Assembly (NCBI RefSeq): GCF_963931595.1
Contig: NZ_OZ007030.1
Location: 1,170,481 to 1,234,480 of the forward strand
Direction of reading: 5' to 3'
Length of the DNA: 64,000 nucleotides
Source: an uncultured Subdoligranulum sp.
Lineage (GTDB): Bacteria; Bacillota; Clostridia; Oscillospirales; Ruminococcaceae
Both the position numbers and the translations under genes were made by a program. This document shows, in pieces, positions 27,385 to 36,662 of this stretch (its first letter is position 1; each line of letters starts with the position of its first letter). The notes under the pieces are model-generated. The model was not told the origin of the DNA. It was given only the letters and a program-made list of their open reading frames with translations, and searched no databases.

Positions 27385-27411
27385 TTAGCACTCCGTTCTC
27401 TTGAGTGCTAA
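27385..27411. promoter_or_regulatory. CIRCE element (HrcA operator)
   Basis: TTAGCACTC at 27385-27393, nine bases, GAGTGCTAA at 27403-27411: an exact CIRCE consensus. It lies just downstream of the -10. Confidence 0.97.
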
Positions 27412-27415
27412 ACAT

Positions 27416-27444
27416 ATAATAACCACTTTCGTATAAAAAATCAA
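27416..27444 (-). promoter_or_regulatory. groESL promoter
   Basis: Minus strand -35 TTGATT (27444-27439), 17 bases, -10 TATTAT (27421-27416). The bases between 27445 and 27580 show no gene or clear signal. Confidence 0.8.
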
Positions 27445-27580
27445 GGGGTTTGGATATAAAATTTTTATGAACAATCAGATTTTTGGAGCGGAACACGCCT
27501 CCCTTGGATTCGCCGGGCAGGTTTTTCTCCCGGAGCCTGCACTGTTCACTTCCTCGGGGGCATCAGATCCCTATGACAGA

Positions 27581-27619
27581 AAAAGTGCCGCAGCGCTACG
27601 AAAACGCTGCGGCACTTTT
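27581..27619 (-). terminator. Terminator of tRNA-Thr
   Basis: 15-bp perfect stem AAAAGTGCCGCAGCG with its complement and a 9-base loop, 3 bases past the tRNA 3' end, followed by T on the minus strand. Confidence 0.85.
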
Positions 27620-27622
27620 ATC

Positions 27623-27698
27623 TGGAGCTAGTAGTCGGACTTGAACCGACGACCTGCTGATTACGAATCAGCTGCTCTACCAACTGAGCCATACTAGC
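27623..27698 (-). tRNA. tRNA-Thr (CGT)
   Basis: 76 bases including an encoded CCA. All four arms fold: acceptor GCTAGTA, D arm with AGTTGGTAGA, anticodon arm CTGAT-TCGTAAT-CAG reading CGT, T arm GGTTCAAGTCC. Decodes ACG. Confidence 0.96.
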
Positions 27699-27717
27699 AC
27701 GCAGAAGCAACACTACT

Positions 27718-27745
27718 ATTATACCGATTTTTGCCGGCAAGTCAA
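27718..27745 (-). promoter_or_regulatory. tRNA-Thr promoter
   Basis: Minus strand -35 TTGACT (27745-27740), 16-base spacer, -10 TATAAT (27723-27718). Confidence 0.75.
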
Positions 27746-27784
27746 GTCCCTGCCGCAAAAAAGTACAGTGTTGTCTGCATATTC

Positions 27785-28795
27785 TCAGCAGCTCACTTTG
27801 ATCAGCTGTGCATAGCCATGCAGGCGTACAGGGACAGAGTCTGCCGGCAGGAACAGGCAGTCTCCGCGGAAAAACGGCAGCGCGTCGCCACCTTCAGGGA
27901 AGGCCACACCGCAGCCATCTACACACAGTAAAACCTGGAAGGAGTTGGTACCGGTGGAGACACATGCCATCCGGCGGATGCGTTTGGTGTTGATGAGCAT
28001 CCGCTCCACCACGAAATACTTGCACCGGCACAAAAGCTCACTGGCACAGCCGGGTGTGTACCGTAAAACCCGCATCGGCTGCCGCGGGTTCTCGCCGCCA
28101 TCCAGCCGGGCCACATCCAAAGCGCGATCAATATGAAGTGTACGGGGCTTTCCGTATTTATCTACCCTGCCGTAATCATACATGCGATAGGTTAAATTGG
28201 AACTTTCCTGGATTTCTGCAATCAACGCGCCTGCGCCGATGGCATGTACGGTTCCGGCCTGGATGTAAAACACATCGTCTTTGTGGATCTGTACGCGCCG
28301 GAGGTAGTGCTCCACCGTGCCGTCCGCAAGGCTTTTGCGCAGGGTTTCCCGGTCAATGGGCCGATTGAAGCCATAGATCAGTTCCGCGTTTTCCGACGCA
28401 TCCAGCACATACCACATCTCATTTTTGCCGGACTGACCATCTTCGTTCTGCATGGCGTATTCATCGCTGGGATGTACCTGTACCGATAAATCTCTCTTGG
28501 CGTCAATGAACTTGATGAGAACCGGCAGTTCTCCGTCAGCCGACTGCGGATGCGTCCCCAGATACTCAGGATGGCTGCGCAGCACGTCCCGCAGCGTCTG
28601 CCCGGCAAAAGGACCGCTGGCCACGGTACTCAGGCCGTCCGGATGGGTGGAGCACTCCCAGGTCTCCGCCAGAGGCTGAAGATCTATACCCTTGGAGAAA
28701 TCATCGTTCAGGCGATTGCCGCCCCACAGATAATCTTTGCCCACAGGGCGAAGCAGAAACGGATTATTTTTCGAGAGGGAATTTTTGTTTGTCAT
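27785..28795 (-). CDS. manA: Mannose-6-phosphate isomerase
   Basis: 336 residues from ATG 28795 (AAGGAGA inside the end of manC). Converts fructose-6-phosphate to mannose-6-phosphate. Class I-like cupin with LLRPVGKDYLWGG, the zinc site SVQVHPSDEYA near 95-105 and AGTVHAIGAGALIAEIQE near 175-192. Last gene of the GDP-fucose operon, overlapping manC by 32 bases; it supplies the first committed precursor. Confidence 0.93.
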   Translation of the reverse strand: MTNKNSLSKNNPFLLRPVGKDYLWGGNRLNDDFSKGIDLQPLAETWECSTHPDGLSTVASGPFAGQTLRDVLRSHPEYLGTHPQSADGELPVLIKFIDAKRDLSVQVHPSDEYAMQNEDGQSGKNEMWYVLDASENAELIYGFNRPIDRETLRKSLADGTVEHYLRRVQIHKDDVFYIQAGTVHAIGAGALIAEIQESSNLTYRMYDYGRVDKYGKPRTLHIDRALDVARLDGGENPRQPMRVLRYTPGCASELLCRCKYFVVERMLINTKRIRRMACVSTGTNSFQVLLCVDGCGVAFPEGGDALPFFRGDCLFLPADSVPVRLHGYAQLIKVSC

Positions 28796-30077
28796 GCACA
28801 CTGATCTCCTTGCCCAACTGCACCTCAATCAACTTGAGTTCGGTATCGGCAATGATGGTATGACGGCACCCGGCTTGCATGGTAACCACATCACCAGCCT
28901 GCACAGGCTGCTCCATACCGTCCACAATAGTCCGGCCCTTACCGGCAATCACCGTCCACACTTCGTCGCGGCGGCTGTGGCTGTGGTAATTCATCTGATG
29001 ACCAGGATTGAGCGTCACTTTGATGGTCATGCTCTCGTCTTCCACATCCAGCACGCGGAAACTGCCCCAGGACTTCTCGGCAAACATGACCTGCTGATTG
29101 ATGGCATCCACATAGGGCTTGATATAGCTGGACTGTTCCTTATCGGAAACCAGAATTCCTTCCGGGCTGGCCGAAACCACCACGTCTTTCAGGCCCATGC
29201 AGAGAACCGGCACATCCAACTCATTGAGCACATGCACATTCTGGCAGCTGTCATTCAGGATGGCCTTGCCAATGCTGGCGTCCTCCATCGCTTCGGTCAG
29301 GGTGTTCCAGGTGCCCATGTCTTTCCATTGCCCGGCAAAGCGCATCACCTGAATGTTGGGTTCCTTCTCCACCACTGCATAGTCAAAGCTGATCTTCTGC
29401 AGCGTTTCATACTTGGCAAAAAGATCCTGATAGTCCGTGAAGTCCAGCAGTTCGTGAGCACGGTCCCATACATACTGCAGCTTATAGGCAAAGACGCCTC
29501 CGTTCCAGAGGGCCCCTTGGGCAATATAGGCAGCAGCAGTCTGGGCGTCAGGTTTTTCCTTAAAAGTTTTTACCTTGCTGACGGAGTCGGCCGTTTCCGG
29601 GATGATATAGCCATACTTTTCGCTGGGATAGGTGGGCTCGATTCCCATAAGGGAAAGATTGGCGTTTCCCTGCGCAGCCAGATCCGAAAGCTTTTTCAGT
29701 GCCTCAAAGTAATCGTTGTTGACATAGGGATCCACCGGGCAAACCACGACGGGCTCCTCCAGCCCCACACCCTTTACATCATGCAGATACGCCGTGGCCA
29801 GGGCAATGGCCGGGAAGGTATCGCGGCGGCAGGGTTCCACACAGACGCCCACCGCATCCCCCAGTTGGTTATGGATGGAGCTGACCTGCGCCTTGCTGGT
29901 GGCGATGGTAACGGTTGCATCGCGGTCCACCTCGGTGATCTGGCGGTAGACACGCTGTACCATGGATTCATATCCGTCTGCCGTCTTGAAAATCTTGATG
30001 AACTGTTTTGAACGAATATCGTTGGACAGCGGCCACAGGCGCTTGCCGGAACCGCCGGAGAGCAAAATGATATGCAT
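28764..30077 (-). CDS. manC: Mannose-1-phosphate guanylyltransferase with C-terminal cupin
   Basis: 437 residues. N-terminal nucleotidyltransferase with LLSGGSGKRLWPLS. The C-terminal cupin-type isomerase-like domain (about 330-430) has MNYHSHSRRDEVW and AGDVVTMQAGCRHT. Makes GDP-mannose from GTP and mannose-1-phosphate. The domain order is that of AlgA/ManC type II enzymes. No phosphomannomutase gene lies in this window, so that step must be encoded elsewhere. Confidence 0.93.
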   Translation of the reverse strand: MHIILLSGGSGKRLWPLSNDIRSKQFIKIFKTADGYESMVQRVYRQITEVDRDATVTIATSKAQVSSIHNQLGDAVGVCVEPCRRDTFPAIALATAYLHDVKGVGLEEPVVVCPVDPYVNNDYFEALKKLSDLAAQGNANLSLMGIEPTYPSEKYGYIIPETADSVSKVKTFKEKPDAQTAAAYIAQGALWNGGVFAYKLQYVWDRAHELLDFTDYQDLFAKYETLQKISFDYAVVEKEPNIQVMRFAGQWKDMGTWNTLTEAMEDASIGKAILNDSCQNVHVLNELDVPVLCMGLKDVVVSASPEGILVSDKEQSSYIKPYVDAINQQVMFAEKSWGSFRVLDVEDESMTIKVTLNPGHQMNYHSHSRRDEVWTVIAGKGRTIVDGMEQPVQAGDVVTMQAGCRHTIIADTELKLIEVQLGKEISVHDKQKFPLEK

Positions 30078-30107
30078 AGGTTTCTCCCTTTTCTGTGAAT
30101 GAACCGA

Positions 30108-31052
30108 TCAGCGTTCAGCCCGCATGGGATTGTGGAGGAAATCTTCGTATGCCAGGCGCAGGCCGTCTTCCAGCTCGGTCTTGTAGGTCCAGCCAAGCTT
30201 GGTCGCCTTGCTCACATCCAGCAGCTTCCGCGGGGTACCGTTGGGTTTGGTGGGATCCCACTCGATCTTTCCCGTATATCCAACCACTTTGGCCACCAGT
30301 TCCGTCAATTCCTTGATGGTCAGTTCCTTGCCGGTGCCGGCGTTGACGGTTTCATTGCCGGAATAGTTGTTCATCAGGAAGACGCAGAGATTGGCAAGGT
30401 CATCCACATACAGGAACTCACGCAGCGGACTGCCATCGCCCCAGCAGGTCACGCTGGGAAGATTCTGCTCCTTGGCCTCGTGGAACCGGCGAATCAGCGC
30501 CGGAACCACATGGCTGTGGGTGGGATGGTAGTTATCGTTGGGACCGTACAGGTTGGTGGGCATCACGCTGATATAGTCGGTACCGTACTGCCGGTTCAGG
30601 TATTCGCAATACTTCAGGCCGCTGATCTTCGCCAGGGCATACGCTTCGTTAGTCTTTTCCAGGGCGCTTGTCAGCAGGCAGTCTTCCTTCATGGGCTGCG
30701 GCGCCATACGCGGGTAAATGCAGCTGGAGCCGAGAAACTCCAGCTTCTTGCATCCATTCTTCCAGGCGGAATGGATGACGTTCATTTCCAGGGTCATGTT
30801 GTCGTACATGAAATCGGCCAGCGCTTCTTCATTTGCCACAATACCGCCTACCTTGGCCGCCGCAAGAAAAACATACTCCGGTTTTTCTTCGGCAAAGAAC
30901 TTCTCCACGGCCTCCTGGCGGCAGAGGTCCAGTTCCTTGTGGGTGCGGGTGATGATATTGTTGTAGCCCTGCCGCTGAAGTTCCCGCACAATGGCACTGC
31001 CCACCATGCCGCGATGGCCGGCCACATAAATTTTCGCATTCTTTTCCATCAT
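30108..31052 (-). CDS. fcl: GDP-L-fucose synthase
   Basis: 314 residues, short-chain dehydrogenase/reductase fold. NADP site [16 protein letters not shown] near 10-25; catalytic Ser in [18 protein letters not shown] and Tyr-Lys in YALAK near 138-142. Epimerises and reduces GDP-4-keto-6-deoxymannose to GDP-L-fucose. Follows gmd by 43 bases, precedes manC by 30. Confidence 0.96.
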   Translation of the reverse strand: MMEKNAKIYVAGHRGMVGSAIVRELQRQGYNNIITRTHKELDLCRQEAVEKFFAEEKPEYVFLAAAKVGGIVANEEALADFMYDNMTLEMNVIHSAWKNGCKKLEFLGSSCIYPRMAPQPMKEDCLLTSALEKTNEAYALAKISGLKYCEYLNRQYGTDYISVMPTNLYGPNDNYHPTHSHVVPALIRRFHEAKEQNLPSVTCWGDGSPLREFLYVDDLANLCVFLMNNYSGNETVNAGTGKELTIKELTELVAKVVGYTGKIEWDPTKPNGTPRKLLDVSKATKLGWTYKTELEDGLRLAYEDFLHNPMRAER

Positions 31053-31095
31053 AATCGATTACTTCTTTCCGTTCTCTGTCTGTTTGCGCAAGAAA

Positions 31096-32184
31096 TTATT
31101 TGACGACGCCCTTTTCCAGGTATTCCGCAAGATTGGTCTGGATATGCTCTTCGGCACGTTCCACCGCAACCTTCTTCATATCGTGGTCCACCATAATCCG
31201 AACCAGCTCCTCGAAGCTGGTTTTGGTGGGATTCCATCCCAGTTCCGTCTTGGCCTTGGTGGGGTCACCCCATAGGTTGACCACATCGGTAGGACGGTAG
31301 AAATCGGGACTGACCTCCACCAGCACCTTGCCGGTGGCGCGGTCAATGCCCTTTTCCTCCATGCCATCGCCCACAAAATCCAGTTCAATGCCGGCATCGT
31401 GGAAAGCAAGCTGGCAGAACTCCCGCACCGAGTGCTGAACGCCGGTGGCAATGACGTAATCCTCGGGTTTATCGTGCTGCAAAATCAGCCACATGCACTC
31501 CACATAGTCTTTGGCATATCCCCAGTCCCGCAAGCTGGACAGGTTGCCCAGATACAGCTTGTCCTGCTTGCCCTGGGCAATCCGCGCGGCAGCCAGGGTG
31601 ATTTTCCGGGTGACAAACGTCTCGCCGCGGCGTTCGGATTCATGGTTGAAGAGGATTCCGGAGCAGCAGAACATGTTGTAGGCTTCCCGGTATTCCTTGA
31701 CGATCCAGAAGCCGTACTGCTTGGCAACAGCATAAGGGCTGTAAGGGTGGAAAGGGGTTTTCTCGTTCTGGGGGACTTCCTCCACCTTGCCATACAGCTC
31801 ACTGGTGGATGCCTGGTAGATGCGGCAGGTCTGGGTCAGACCGCAGAGGCGCACAGCCTCCAGCACGCGCAGCACACCGGTGGCCACCACGTCAGCCGTA
31901 TATTCCGGCACATCAAAGCTGACCTGCACGTGGCTCTGTGCGGCCAGATTATAGATTTCGTCGGGACGCACGCTGCCAATCACGGCCATGAGGCTCATGG
32001 AATCTCCCAGATCGCCGTAATGCAGATGGAAATGGGGATGCCCTTCCAGATGGGCGATGCGCTCCCGGTAGTCCACCGAAGAACGGCGGATGATGCCGTG
32101 CACGTCGTACCCTTTTTCCAGCAAAAATTCGGCCAGATAGCTGCCGTCTTGCCCGGTCACGCCGGTGATCAATGCCTTTTTCAT
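31096..32184 (-). CDS. gmd: GDP-mannose 4,6-dehydratase
   Basis: 362 residues from ATG 32184. The NADP motif [20 protein letters not shown] opens the protein, RRSS follows, and the catalytic YAVAK is near 150. Catalyses GDP-mannose to GDP-4-keto-6-deoxymannose. First gene of the four-gene operon gmd-fcl-manC-manA. Confidence 0.97.
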   Translation of the reverse strand: MKKALITGVTGQDGSYLAEFLLEKGYDVHGIIRRSSVDYRERIAHLEGHPHFHLHYGDLGDSMSLMAVIGSVRPDEIYNLAAQSHVQVSFDVPEYTADVVATGVLRVLEAVRLCGLTQTCRIYQASTSELYGKVEEVPQNEKTPFHPYSPYAVAKQYGFWIVKEYREAYNMFCCSGILFNHESERRGETFVTRKITLAAARIAQGKQDKLYLGNLSSLRDWGYAKDYVECMWLILQHDKPEDYVIATGVQHSVREFCQLAFHDAGIELDFVGDGMEEKGIDRATGKVLVEVSPDFYRPTDVVNLWGDPTKAKTELGWNPTKTSFEELVRIMVDHDMKKVAVERAEEHIQTNLAEYLEKGVVK

Positions 32185-32307
32185 ACGTTGCTTCACCTTT
32201 CTGCTTGATCGAATCGCACAGAACAAACCATGCGTTTTATCATTTCTGTTTGCTATTTTAACGTGATTTTCTTTGCCGATACAGAGAAAATCTTGCAAAA
32301 GACTAGC

Positions 32308-32337
32308 ATTATATTGACTTTTTTCGTATACTGTAAA
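32308..32337 (-). promoter_or_regulatory. Promoter of the GDP-fucose operon
   Basis: Minus strand -35 TTTACA (32337-32332), 18 bases, -10 TATAAT (32313-32308), leaving a leader of about 120 bases. It sits in the divergent gap shared with the AraC gene, so AraC control is plausible. Confidence 0.65.
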
Positions 32338-32360
32338 CAGGAACTGCGAGGTGATTGGTT

Positions 32361-33221
32361 ATGGATACCCCACTGTTTGACGGCAAGCTGGTGCATTCCA
32401 GCCGTATCATTTATACGCCCTCCCCCTTTGCCAGAGCAAGCCTTTTGCATCTGCAGGAAGTGGGCAGTCTGCAGGCCCGTCAGCCCCATGACAGCGCCCG
32501 CAAAGATCTGTCTTCGTATCTGTTTTTCCTGGTGGAGCATGGCTCCGGACTGCTGGAATACGAGGGTATATCCCATACGCTGAACGCCGGAGATTGCGTT
32601 TTTCTGGATTGTCGAAAGCCGTATCTCCACCGTACCGGCAAAGATCTCTGGACTTTGCGGTGGGCGCATTTTTTCGGCCCCAATATGGGGGCCATCTACA
32701 AAAAATACCAGGAACGGGGCGGCCAGCCAGTGTTTCGCCCCCGGAGCCCGGAACACTTTGCGCAATTGCTGCAGGAGTTGTATCGGCTGGCATCTTCTGA
32801 TGATTATGTGCGGGATATGCAGATTTATGGCAAACTGGTGGAGCTGCTGACCCTGCTGATGGAAGAGAGCTGGCACCCCGGAACGGCCCGTGTCACCCAT
32901 GGCAAGAAGCAGAATCTGCAGGAAATCAAAGAATATCTTGACACACATTTCACGGAAAAAATCACATTGGATCATCTTTCCGAAAAATTTTATATCAACA
33001 AATTCTATCTGACCCGCGTTTTCAAGGAGCAGTTCGGGCAGTCAGTCACAGCCTATCTGGTTCAGCTGCGCATCACCCAGGCAAAACGGATGCTGCGTTT
33101 CACGGATCATAATATGGAGGCCATCGCGCAGGACTGCGGGCTGAGCGATGCCAATTACTTTGCGCGCCTTTTCAAAAAAGTAGAAGGGATTTCGCCCGGC
33201 GAATACCGTCGCCAGTGGTAA
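32361..33221 (+). CDS. AraC-family transcriptional regulator
   Basis: 286 residues from ATG 32361 with GAGGTGAT upstream. N-terminal cupin-like sensor (about 30-140; AGDCVFLDCRKPYLH), then two helix-turn-helix motifs (about 185-285: ITLDHLSEKFYINKFYLTRVFKEQFG and MEAIAQDCGLSDANYFARLFKKVEG) ending PGEYRRQW. Sensor plus AraC domain fits sugar-responsive regulators. Divergent from gmd; control of the fucose operon is inference. Confidence 0.92.
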   Translation: MDTPLFDGKLVHSSRIIYTPSPFARASLLHLQEVGSLQARQPHDSARKDLSSYLFFLVEHGSGLLEYEGISHTLNAGDCVFLDCRKPYLHRTGKDLWTLRWAHFFGPNMGAIYKKYQERGGQPVFRPRSPEHFAQLLQELYRLASSDDYVRDMQIYGKLVELLTLLMEESWHPGTARVTHGKKQNLQEIKEYLDTHFTEKITLDHLSEKFYINKFYLTRVFKEQFGQSVTAYLVQLRITQAKRMLRFTDHNMEAIAQDCGLSDANYFARLFKKVEGISPGEYRRQW

Positions 33222-33261
33222 GGATGACAGCATTTTCCATCGCATCAGGACCACCTTGTTC

Positions 33262-33290
33262 TTGACAGGTTCTGCAATCCATGGTATGGT
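33262..33290 (+). promoter_or_regulatory. Promoter of the MATE gene
   Basis: -35 TTGACA (33262-33267), 17 bases, -10 TATGGT (33285-33290) with a TGG extension. Leader of about 110 bases follows. Confidence 0.75.
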
Positions 33291-33327
33291 AGTGCCAATA
33301 AAACACCGTGTGGATTTTTACAGTGTT

Positions 33328-33390
33328 ATGCTACTTTTCGCCACACAATGGTTCCCTATGAGCCATTGTGTGGCTTTTTTGCGCTTTTAA
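33328..33390 (+). CDS. Possible leader peptide of the MATE attenuator
   Basis: 20-codon frame starting MLLFATQWFP and stopping at TAA just before the MATE ribosome binding site; an in-frame GTG at 33310 would lengthen it by six. It runs through both arms of the terminator hairpin, as leader peptides in ribosome-mediated attenuation do. No strong ribosome binding site is seen, so translation is unproven. Confidence 0.35.
   Translation: MLLFATQWFPMSHCVAFLRF
33341..33380 (+). terminator. Leader terminator/attenuator upstream of the MATE gene
   Basis: CCACACAATGG (33341-33351) pairs perfectly with CCATTGTGTGG (33363-33373), followed by CTTTTTT. It lies between promoter and coding region. GTGTGG at 33308-33313 can instead pair with CCACAC (33341-33346), a possible antiterminator. 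Confidence 0.75.
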
Positions 33391-33406
33391 CGAAAGGATC
33401 GTACCA

Positions 33407-34738
33407 ATGAATGCCACCTTCATGAAAGAAAAGCCTGTTTTTCCGCTGTTGACTTCCATGGCCCTGCCAATGGTATTTTCCATGCTGGTCAATGCCTTGT
33501 ACAATATCGTGGACAGTCTTTTTGTGGCGCGTATCAGCGAAGACGCCATGACGGCTCTTTCGCTGGTATTCCCGATGCAGAATCTTATTAATGCCATTGC
33601 TATCGGTTTTGGGGTAGGTATCAGTGCTCAGATTGCCCTGCATCTCGGTGCCGGTTCCCAGCAACGCGCGGATACCGCCGCCACTCATGGCATGCTGTAT
33701 TCCCTGCTTCATGGAATCCTCATCACTGTGATCAGCCTTGCCATCACCCGGGACTTTCTGGCGGCGTTCACCCAAAACGAGACCGTCATCCAGCTGGGCA
33801 CCACCTACGCCAGCATTGCCTTTTCCTTCTCCACCATCGTCATGGGAGCCCTCTCGTTCGAAAAGATGTACCAGGCCGTCGGACGTATGAAGATCACCAT
33901 GTGCGCTTTGGTAGTCGGGACCATCTGCAACATTCTGCTGGATCCCCTGTTGATTTTTGGAATCGGTCCCTTCCCTGCCATGGGGATTGCCGGCGCTGCA
34001 CTGGCCACCGGCATCGGACAGACACTGACACTGTGCATCTATATTCTGTACTATCGCACGCAGGATCTGCCGGTGCATCTGCACCGCAGCTGTATGCATC
34101 CCAGCCGCAAGATGGACTTGCAGCTGTATGCCATCGGAATTCCCGCCATCCTGAACCTTGCGCTGCCCTCGGTTCTGATCTCCTTCCTGAATGCCGTTTT
34201 GTCCGTATTCTCCCAAAGTTATGTGGTGGTGCTGGGAATCTACTACAAACTCCAGACCTTTTTATATCTGCCCGGCAGCGGCATTGTCCAGGGGATGCGT
34301 CCCCTGATTGCCTATAATTATGGAGCCGGAGAATCCACTCGTGTGCGCAAGATCTACCGCCTTACGCTTGGGCTTTGTGCCGCCATTATGGCACTGGGAA
34401 CGCTTCTGTGTCTGATCCTTTCCGAGCGGCTGATTTCCCTGTTCACCTCCAATCCGGAGACCATCCAGATCGGCCAGCAGGCGCTGCGCATTATCAGCTG
34501 TGGTTTTATCATTTCCGCCGTGTCCGTAGCCTCCTCCGGGGCACTGGAAGGCCTTGGCAGGGGCTTTGCATCTCTTATCATCTCTCTGTTCCGATACAGC
34601 ATTGCCATCATGCCTTTGGCCTGGATACTCTGCCGCTGTTTGGGCCCCGCCGGTGTCTGGCACGCGTTCTGGATCACCGAGGTGATTTCCGCGGTCATTT
34701 CCGTAGTGGTATACCGCAGAAGTGTAAAACTTCCGTAA
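33407..34738 (+). CDS. MATE-family efflux transporter
   Basis: 443 residues from ATG 33407 with AAAGGA upstream. Twelve predicted transmembrane helices in two similar halves. Family signatures are PLLTSMALPMVFSMLVNALYNIVDS and the mid-protein NYGAGE repeat (about 305-310). Exports drugs or metabolites by cation antiport; substrate unknown. Controlled by a strong promoter and an attenuator-like leader. Confidence 0.93.
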   Translation: MNATFMKEKPVFPLLTSMALPMVFSMLVNALYNIVDSLFVARISEDAMTALSLVFPMQNLINAIAIGFGVGISAQIALHLGAGSQQRADTAATHGMLYSLLHGILITVISLAITRDFLAAFTQNETVIQLGTTYASIAFSFSTIVMGALSFEKMYQAVGRMKITMCALVVGTICNILLDPLLIFGIGPFPAMGIAGAALATGIGQTLTLCIYILYYRTQDLPVHLHRSCMHPSRKMDLQLYAIGIPAILNLALPSVLISFLNAVLSVFSQSYVVVLGIYYKLQTFLYLPGSGIVQGMRPLIAYNYGAGESTRVRKIYRLTLGLCAAIMALGTLLCLILSERLISLFTSNPETIQIGQQALRIISCGFIISAVSVASSGALEGLGRGFASLIISLFRYSIAIMPLAWILCRCLGPAGVWHAFWITEVISAVISVVVYRRSVKLP

Positions 34739-34754
34739 AATCGACTTTTTTGGC

Positions 34755-34783
34755 TTGTACCACGGTATCTGTTGCGGTATCAT
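34755..34783 (+). promoter_or_regulatory. Promoter of the HD-domain gene
   Basis: -35 TTGTAC (34755-34760), 17 bases, -10 TATCAT (34778-34783). Confidence 0.55.
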
Positions 34784-34814
34784 ACAAATACATGCAGAAA
34801 AAGGAGACCGGAAG

Positions 34815-35471
34815 ATGCCGCTGAATCTGGAGCAAATCAAAAAGAGTGAAGAAATCAACAGCTATATTCGCAAGGCGGACGAAAGCCTGTCGGCGCTGGG
34901 CTATACGGAACACAGTTACGCCCATGCAGGCAGGGTTTCCGCTCTGGCAAGCGAGATTCTGCGGAAACTGGGATACGAGGAACGTACGGCGGAACTGGCG
35001 GCCATCGCCGGCTGGATGCACGATATCGGAAACATTGTCAACCGGCACGACCATGCGCAAAGCGGTGCGATCATGGCCTTCCGGATTCTGGACAAAATGG
35101 GCGCTGCTCCCGACGAGGTGGCCACTGTCATCACGGCCATCGGCAACCACGACGAAGGTACCGCCTACCCCGTCAACGCTGTGGCTGCGGCGCTGATTCT
35201 GGCCGATAAAACCGATGTACGCACCAACCGTGTCCGCAACCAGGACCCCGCCACTTTTGACATTCACGATCGTGTCAACTATGCCGTAAAGGAAAGCCAG
35301 GTTCTCGTAGAAGGCGGCACGATTCTGCTGCGGCTGCGGATTGATACAACCTCCTGCGCATTGATGGACTACTTCGAAATTTTTCTGGATCGCATGCGAT
35401 TGTGCCGTGAGGCTGCCAAGGTGTTGGGCCAGACCTTCGCGTTGGAAATCAACGGCCAAAAAATGATCTGA
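34815..35471 (+). CDS. HD-domain phosphohydrolase
   Basis: 218 residues from ATG 34815 with AAGGAGA upstream. Metal-binding residues are H37 in SYAHAGR, the H69-D70 doublet in GWMHDIGN, then HDH (78-80) and NHDEGTAYP, and LADKTDVR near 138. HD phosphohydrolases cleave phosphate from nucleotides; substrate unknown. Long C-terminal beta-rich extension of about 70 residues (VNYAVKESQVLVEGG onward) typical of a clostridial subgroup. Single-gene unit. Confidence 0.88.
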   Translation: MPLNLEQIKKSEEINSYIRKADESLSALGYTEHSYAHAGRVSALASEILRKLGYEERTAELAAIAGWMHDIGNIVNRHDHAQSGAIMAFRILDKMGAAPDEVATVITAIGNHDEGTAYPVNAVAAALILADKTDVRTNRVRNQDPATFDIHDRVNYAVKESQVLVEGGTILLRLRIDTTSCALMDYFEIFLDRMRLCREAAKVLGQTFALEINGQKMI

Positions 35472-35480
35472 TACAGGGCA

Positions 35481-35518
35481 AAGGACCGACTGTGAAAATG
35501 CACAGCCGGTCCTTTGTT
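35481..35518. terminator. Terminator after the HD gene
   Basis: AAAGGACCG-A-CTGTG / CACAG-C-CGGTCCTTT with a 6-base loop. Also faces the end of the convergent lipoprotein operon. Confidence 0.75.
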
Positions 35519-35602
35519 GGTTCAGGCATCCACTACAAGTCTTGCAAAAAGCGTTTGCGTGTATGGGGCACGATTTGTATAAAGGTGGCCTCTTTTGAAA
35601 AA

Positions 35603-36145
35603 TCACGGCTCCGATGCAGGCTGGAAGGTCACCGAAACCGTACCGTTCCCCAGCGACCGCGCCAGCCCGTCCGGAGCATCCACATGCCCGATTCTGGTAT
35701 ACTGGTAGTGCGTGGAAAAATCCTTGTAAAACAGCACTACGCAATCCGAACCGAAGAGCATCAGATCCCCCGTGTGAATCGAACCAACCGACTCCGGATC
35801 AGCAGGAAGGGTCTGGTCCAGGTAAACATATTTTTCGTTCCCGTTCAGTTCCTGCATATTGACTTGCAGGGGAAGAAGTTCCGAAAATGCCTGTGCGGTC
35901 TCGTTGTTGCACAGGGTAACGGTATGATCTGTCTTTCCTATCTGAATTTTCATGGATGGCATATCCGCATCTTCTCCTTCATCCGACCCGGCCTGCACCG
36001 GGGCAGCTGTTTCCTCCGTCTGCCGGAAAACCGATGACGTTTCCGACGCAACCGTAGGGACTTCATTCCGGGTCTGGCAGCCGGTCAGCAGAAACACTGC
36101 CAGCAGCAAGGCCAGGCCCTCAGCCAATCGCCTTGCCCGCTTCAT
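35603..36145 (-). CDS. Lipoprotein with cyclophilin-like domain
   Basis: 180 residues. Signal peptide with lipobox LLTG-C at about residue 22, a Ser/Thr/Glu-rich linker, then a cyclophilin-like beta barrel (MKIQIGKTDHTVTLCNNETAQAFSELLP ... GDLMLFGSDCVVLFYKDF). The domain is a fold match, not evidence of isomerase activity. Last gene of the five-gene operon; overlaps the flavodoxin-like gene by 26 bases. Confidence 0.85.
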   Translation of the reverse strand: MKRARRLAEGLALLLAVFLLTGCQTRNEVPTVASETSSVFRQTEETAAPVQAGSDEGEDADMPSMKIQIGKTDHTVTLCNNETAQAFSELLPLQVNMQELNGNEKYVYLDQTLPADPESVGSIHTGDLMLFGSDCVVLFYKDFSTHYQYTRIGHVDAPDGLARSLGNGTVSVTFQPASEP

Positions 36146-36662
36146 AGGCTTGCTCCAGTGCCGGGTGCCGGGCGATTTCTCCCGACGCAGTCACGCCTCC
36201 GGCAAAAATAACTCCGGCCAGAGACGCCTTTTCAAAGCAATCGATCCAGCCCTTCAGCCCATGGACGCTCCCTTCCACGGTATTCGGTTCATTCTCCGCT
36301 GCACTTGCCAGAAGATAGACCGAGCAGAAGGTATAGTCCCGGGTATACAAAGGGTTGCAGCGATCCAACAGCGTTTTCAGCTGCCCGGAAAGCCCATAGT
36401 AATAGACGGGAGACGCAAAGGCAATCACATCCGCGTGGCCGATGGTTTCGGCAATGGCAACGGCATCATCCGATATCACACAGTGTCCGGTCCTCTGGCA
36501 GGCCAGACACCCCTGACAAAAGGATATGGATTTTCCCTTGAGGCTGATCATTTCCACAGTGTGCCCCGCCTCCCGGGCTCCGCGGGCAAAAGCCTGTGCC
36601 AGTGCGTCAGAATTGCTGTTTTTGCGCAGGCTGCTCGTTACGATAACCACGTTTTTAGGCAT
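36120..36662 (-). CDS. Flavodoxin-like NAD(P)H-dependent oxidoreductase
   Basis: 180 residues. VIVTSSLRKNSNSDALAQAFARGA is the FMN phosphate loop of the NADPH-dependent FMN reductase family, followed by CQGCLACQRTGHC (possible iron-sulfur or redox Cys) and FASPVYYYGLSGQLKTLLDR. Likely reduces quinones or other small molecules using bound flavin. Overlaps DUF3737 upstream by 8 bases and the lipoprotein downstream by 26. Confidence 0.88.
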   Translation of the reverse strand: MPKNVVIVTSSLRKNSNSDALAQAFARGAREAGHTVEMISLKGKSISFCQGCLACQRTGHCVISDDAVAIAETIGHADVIAFASPVYYYGLSGQLKTLLDRCNPLYTRDYTFCSVYLLASAAENEPNTVEGSVHGLKGWIDCFEKASLAGVIFAGGVTASGEIARHPALEQAYEAGKAIG

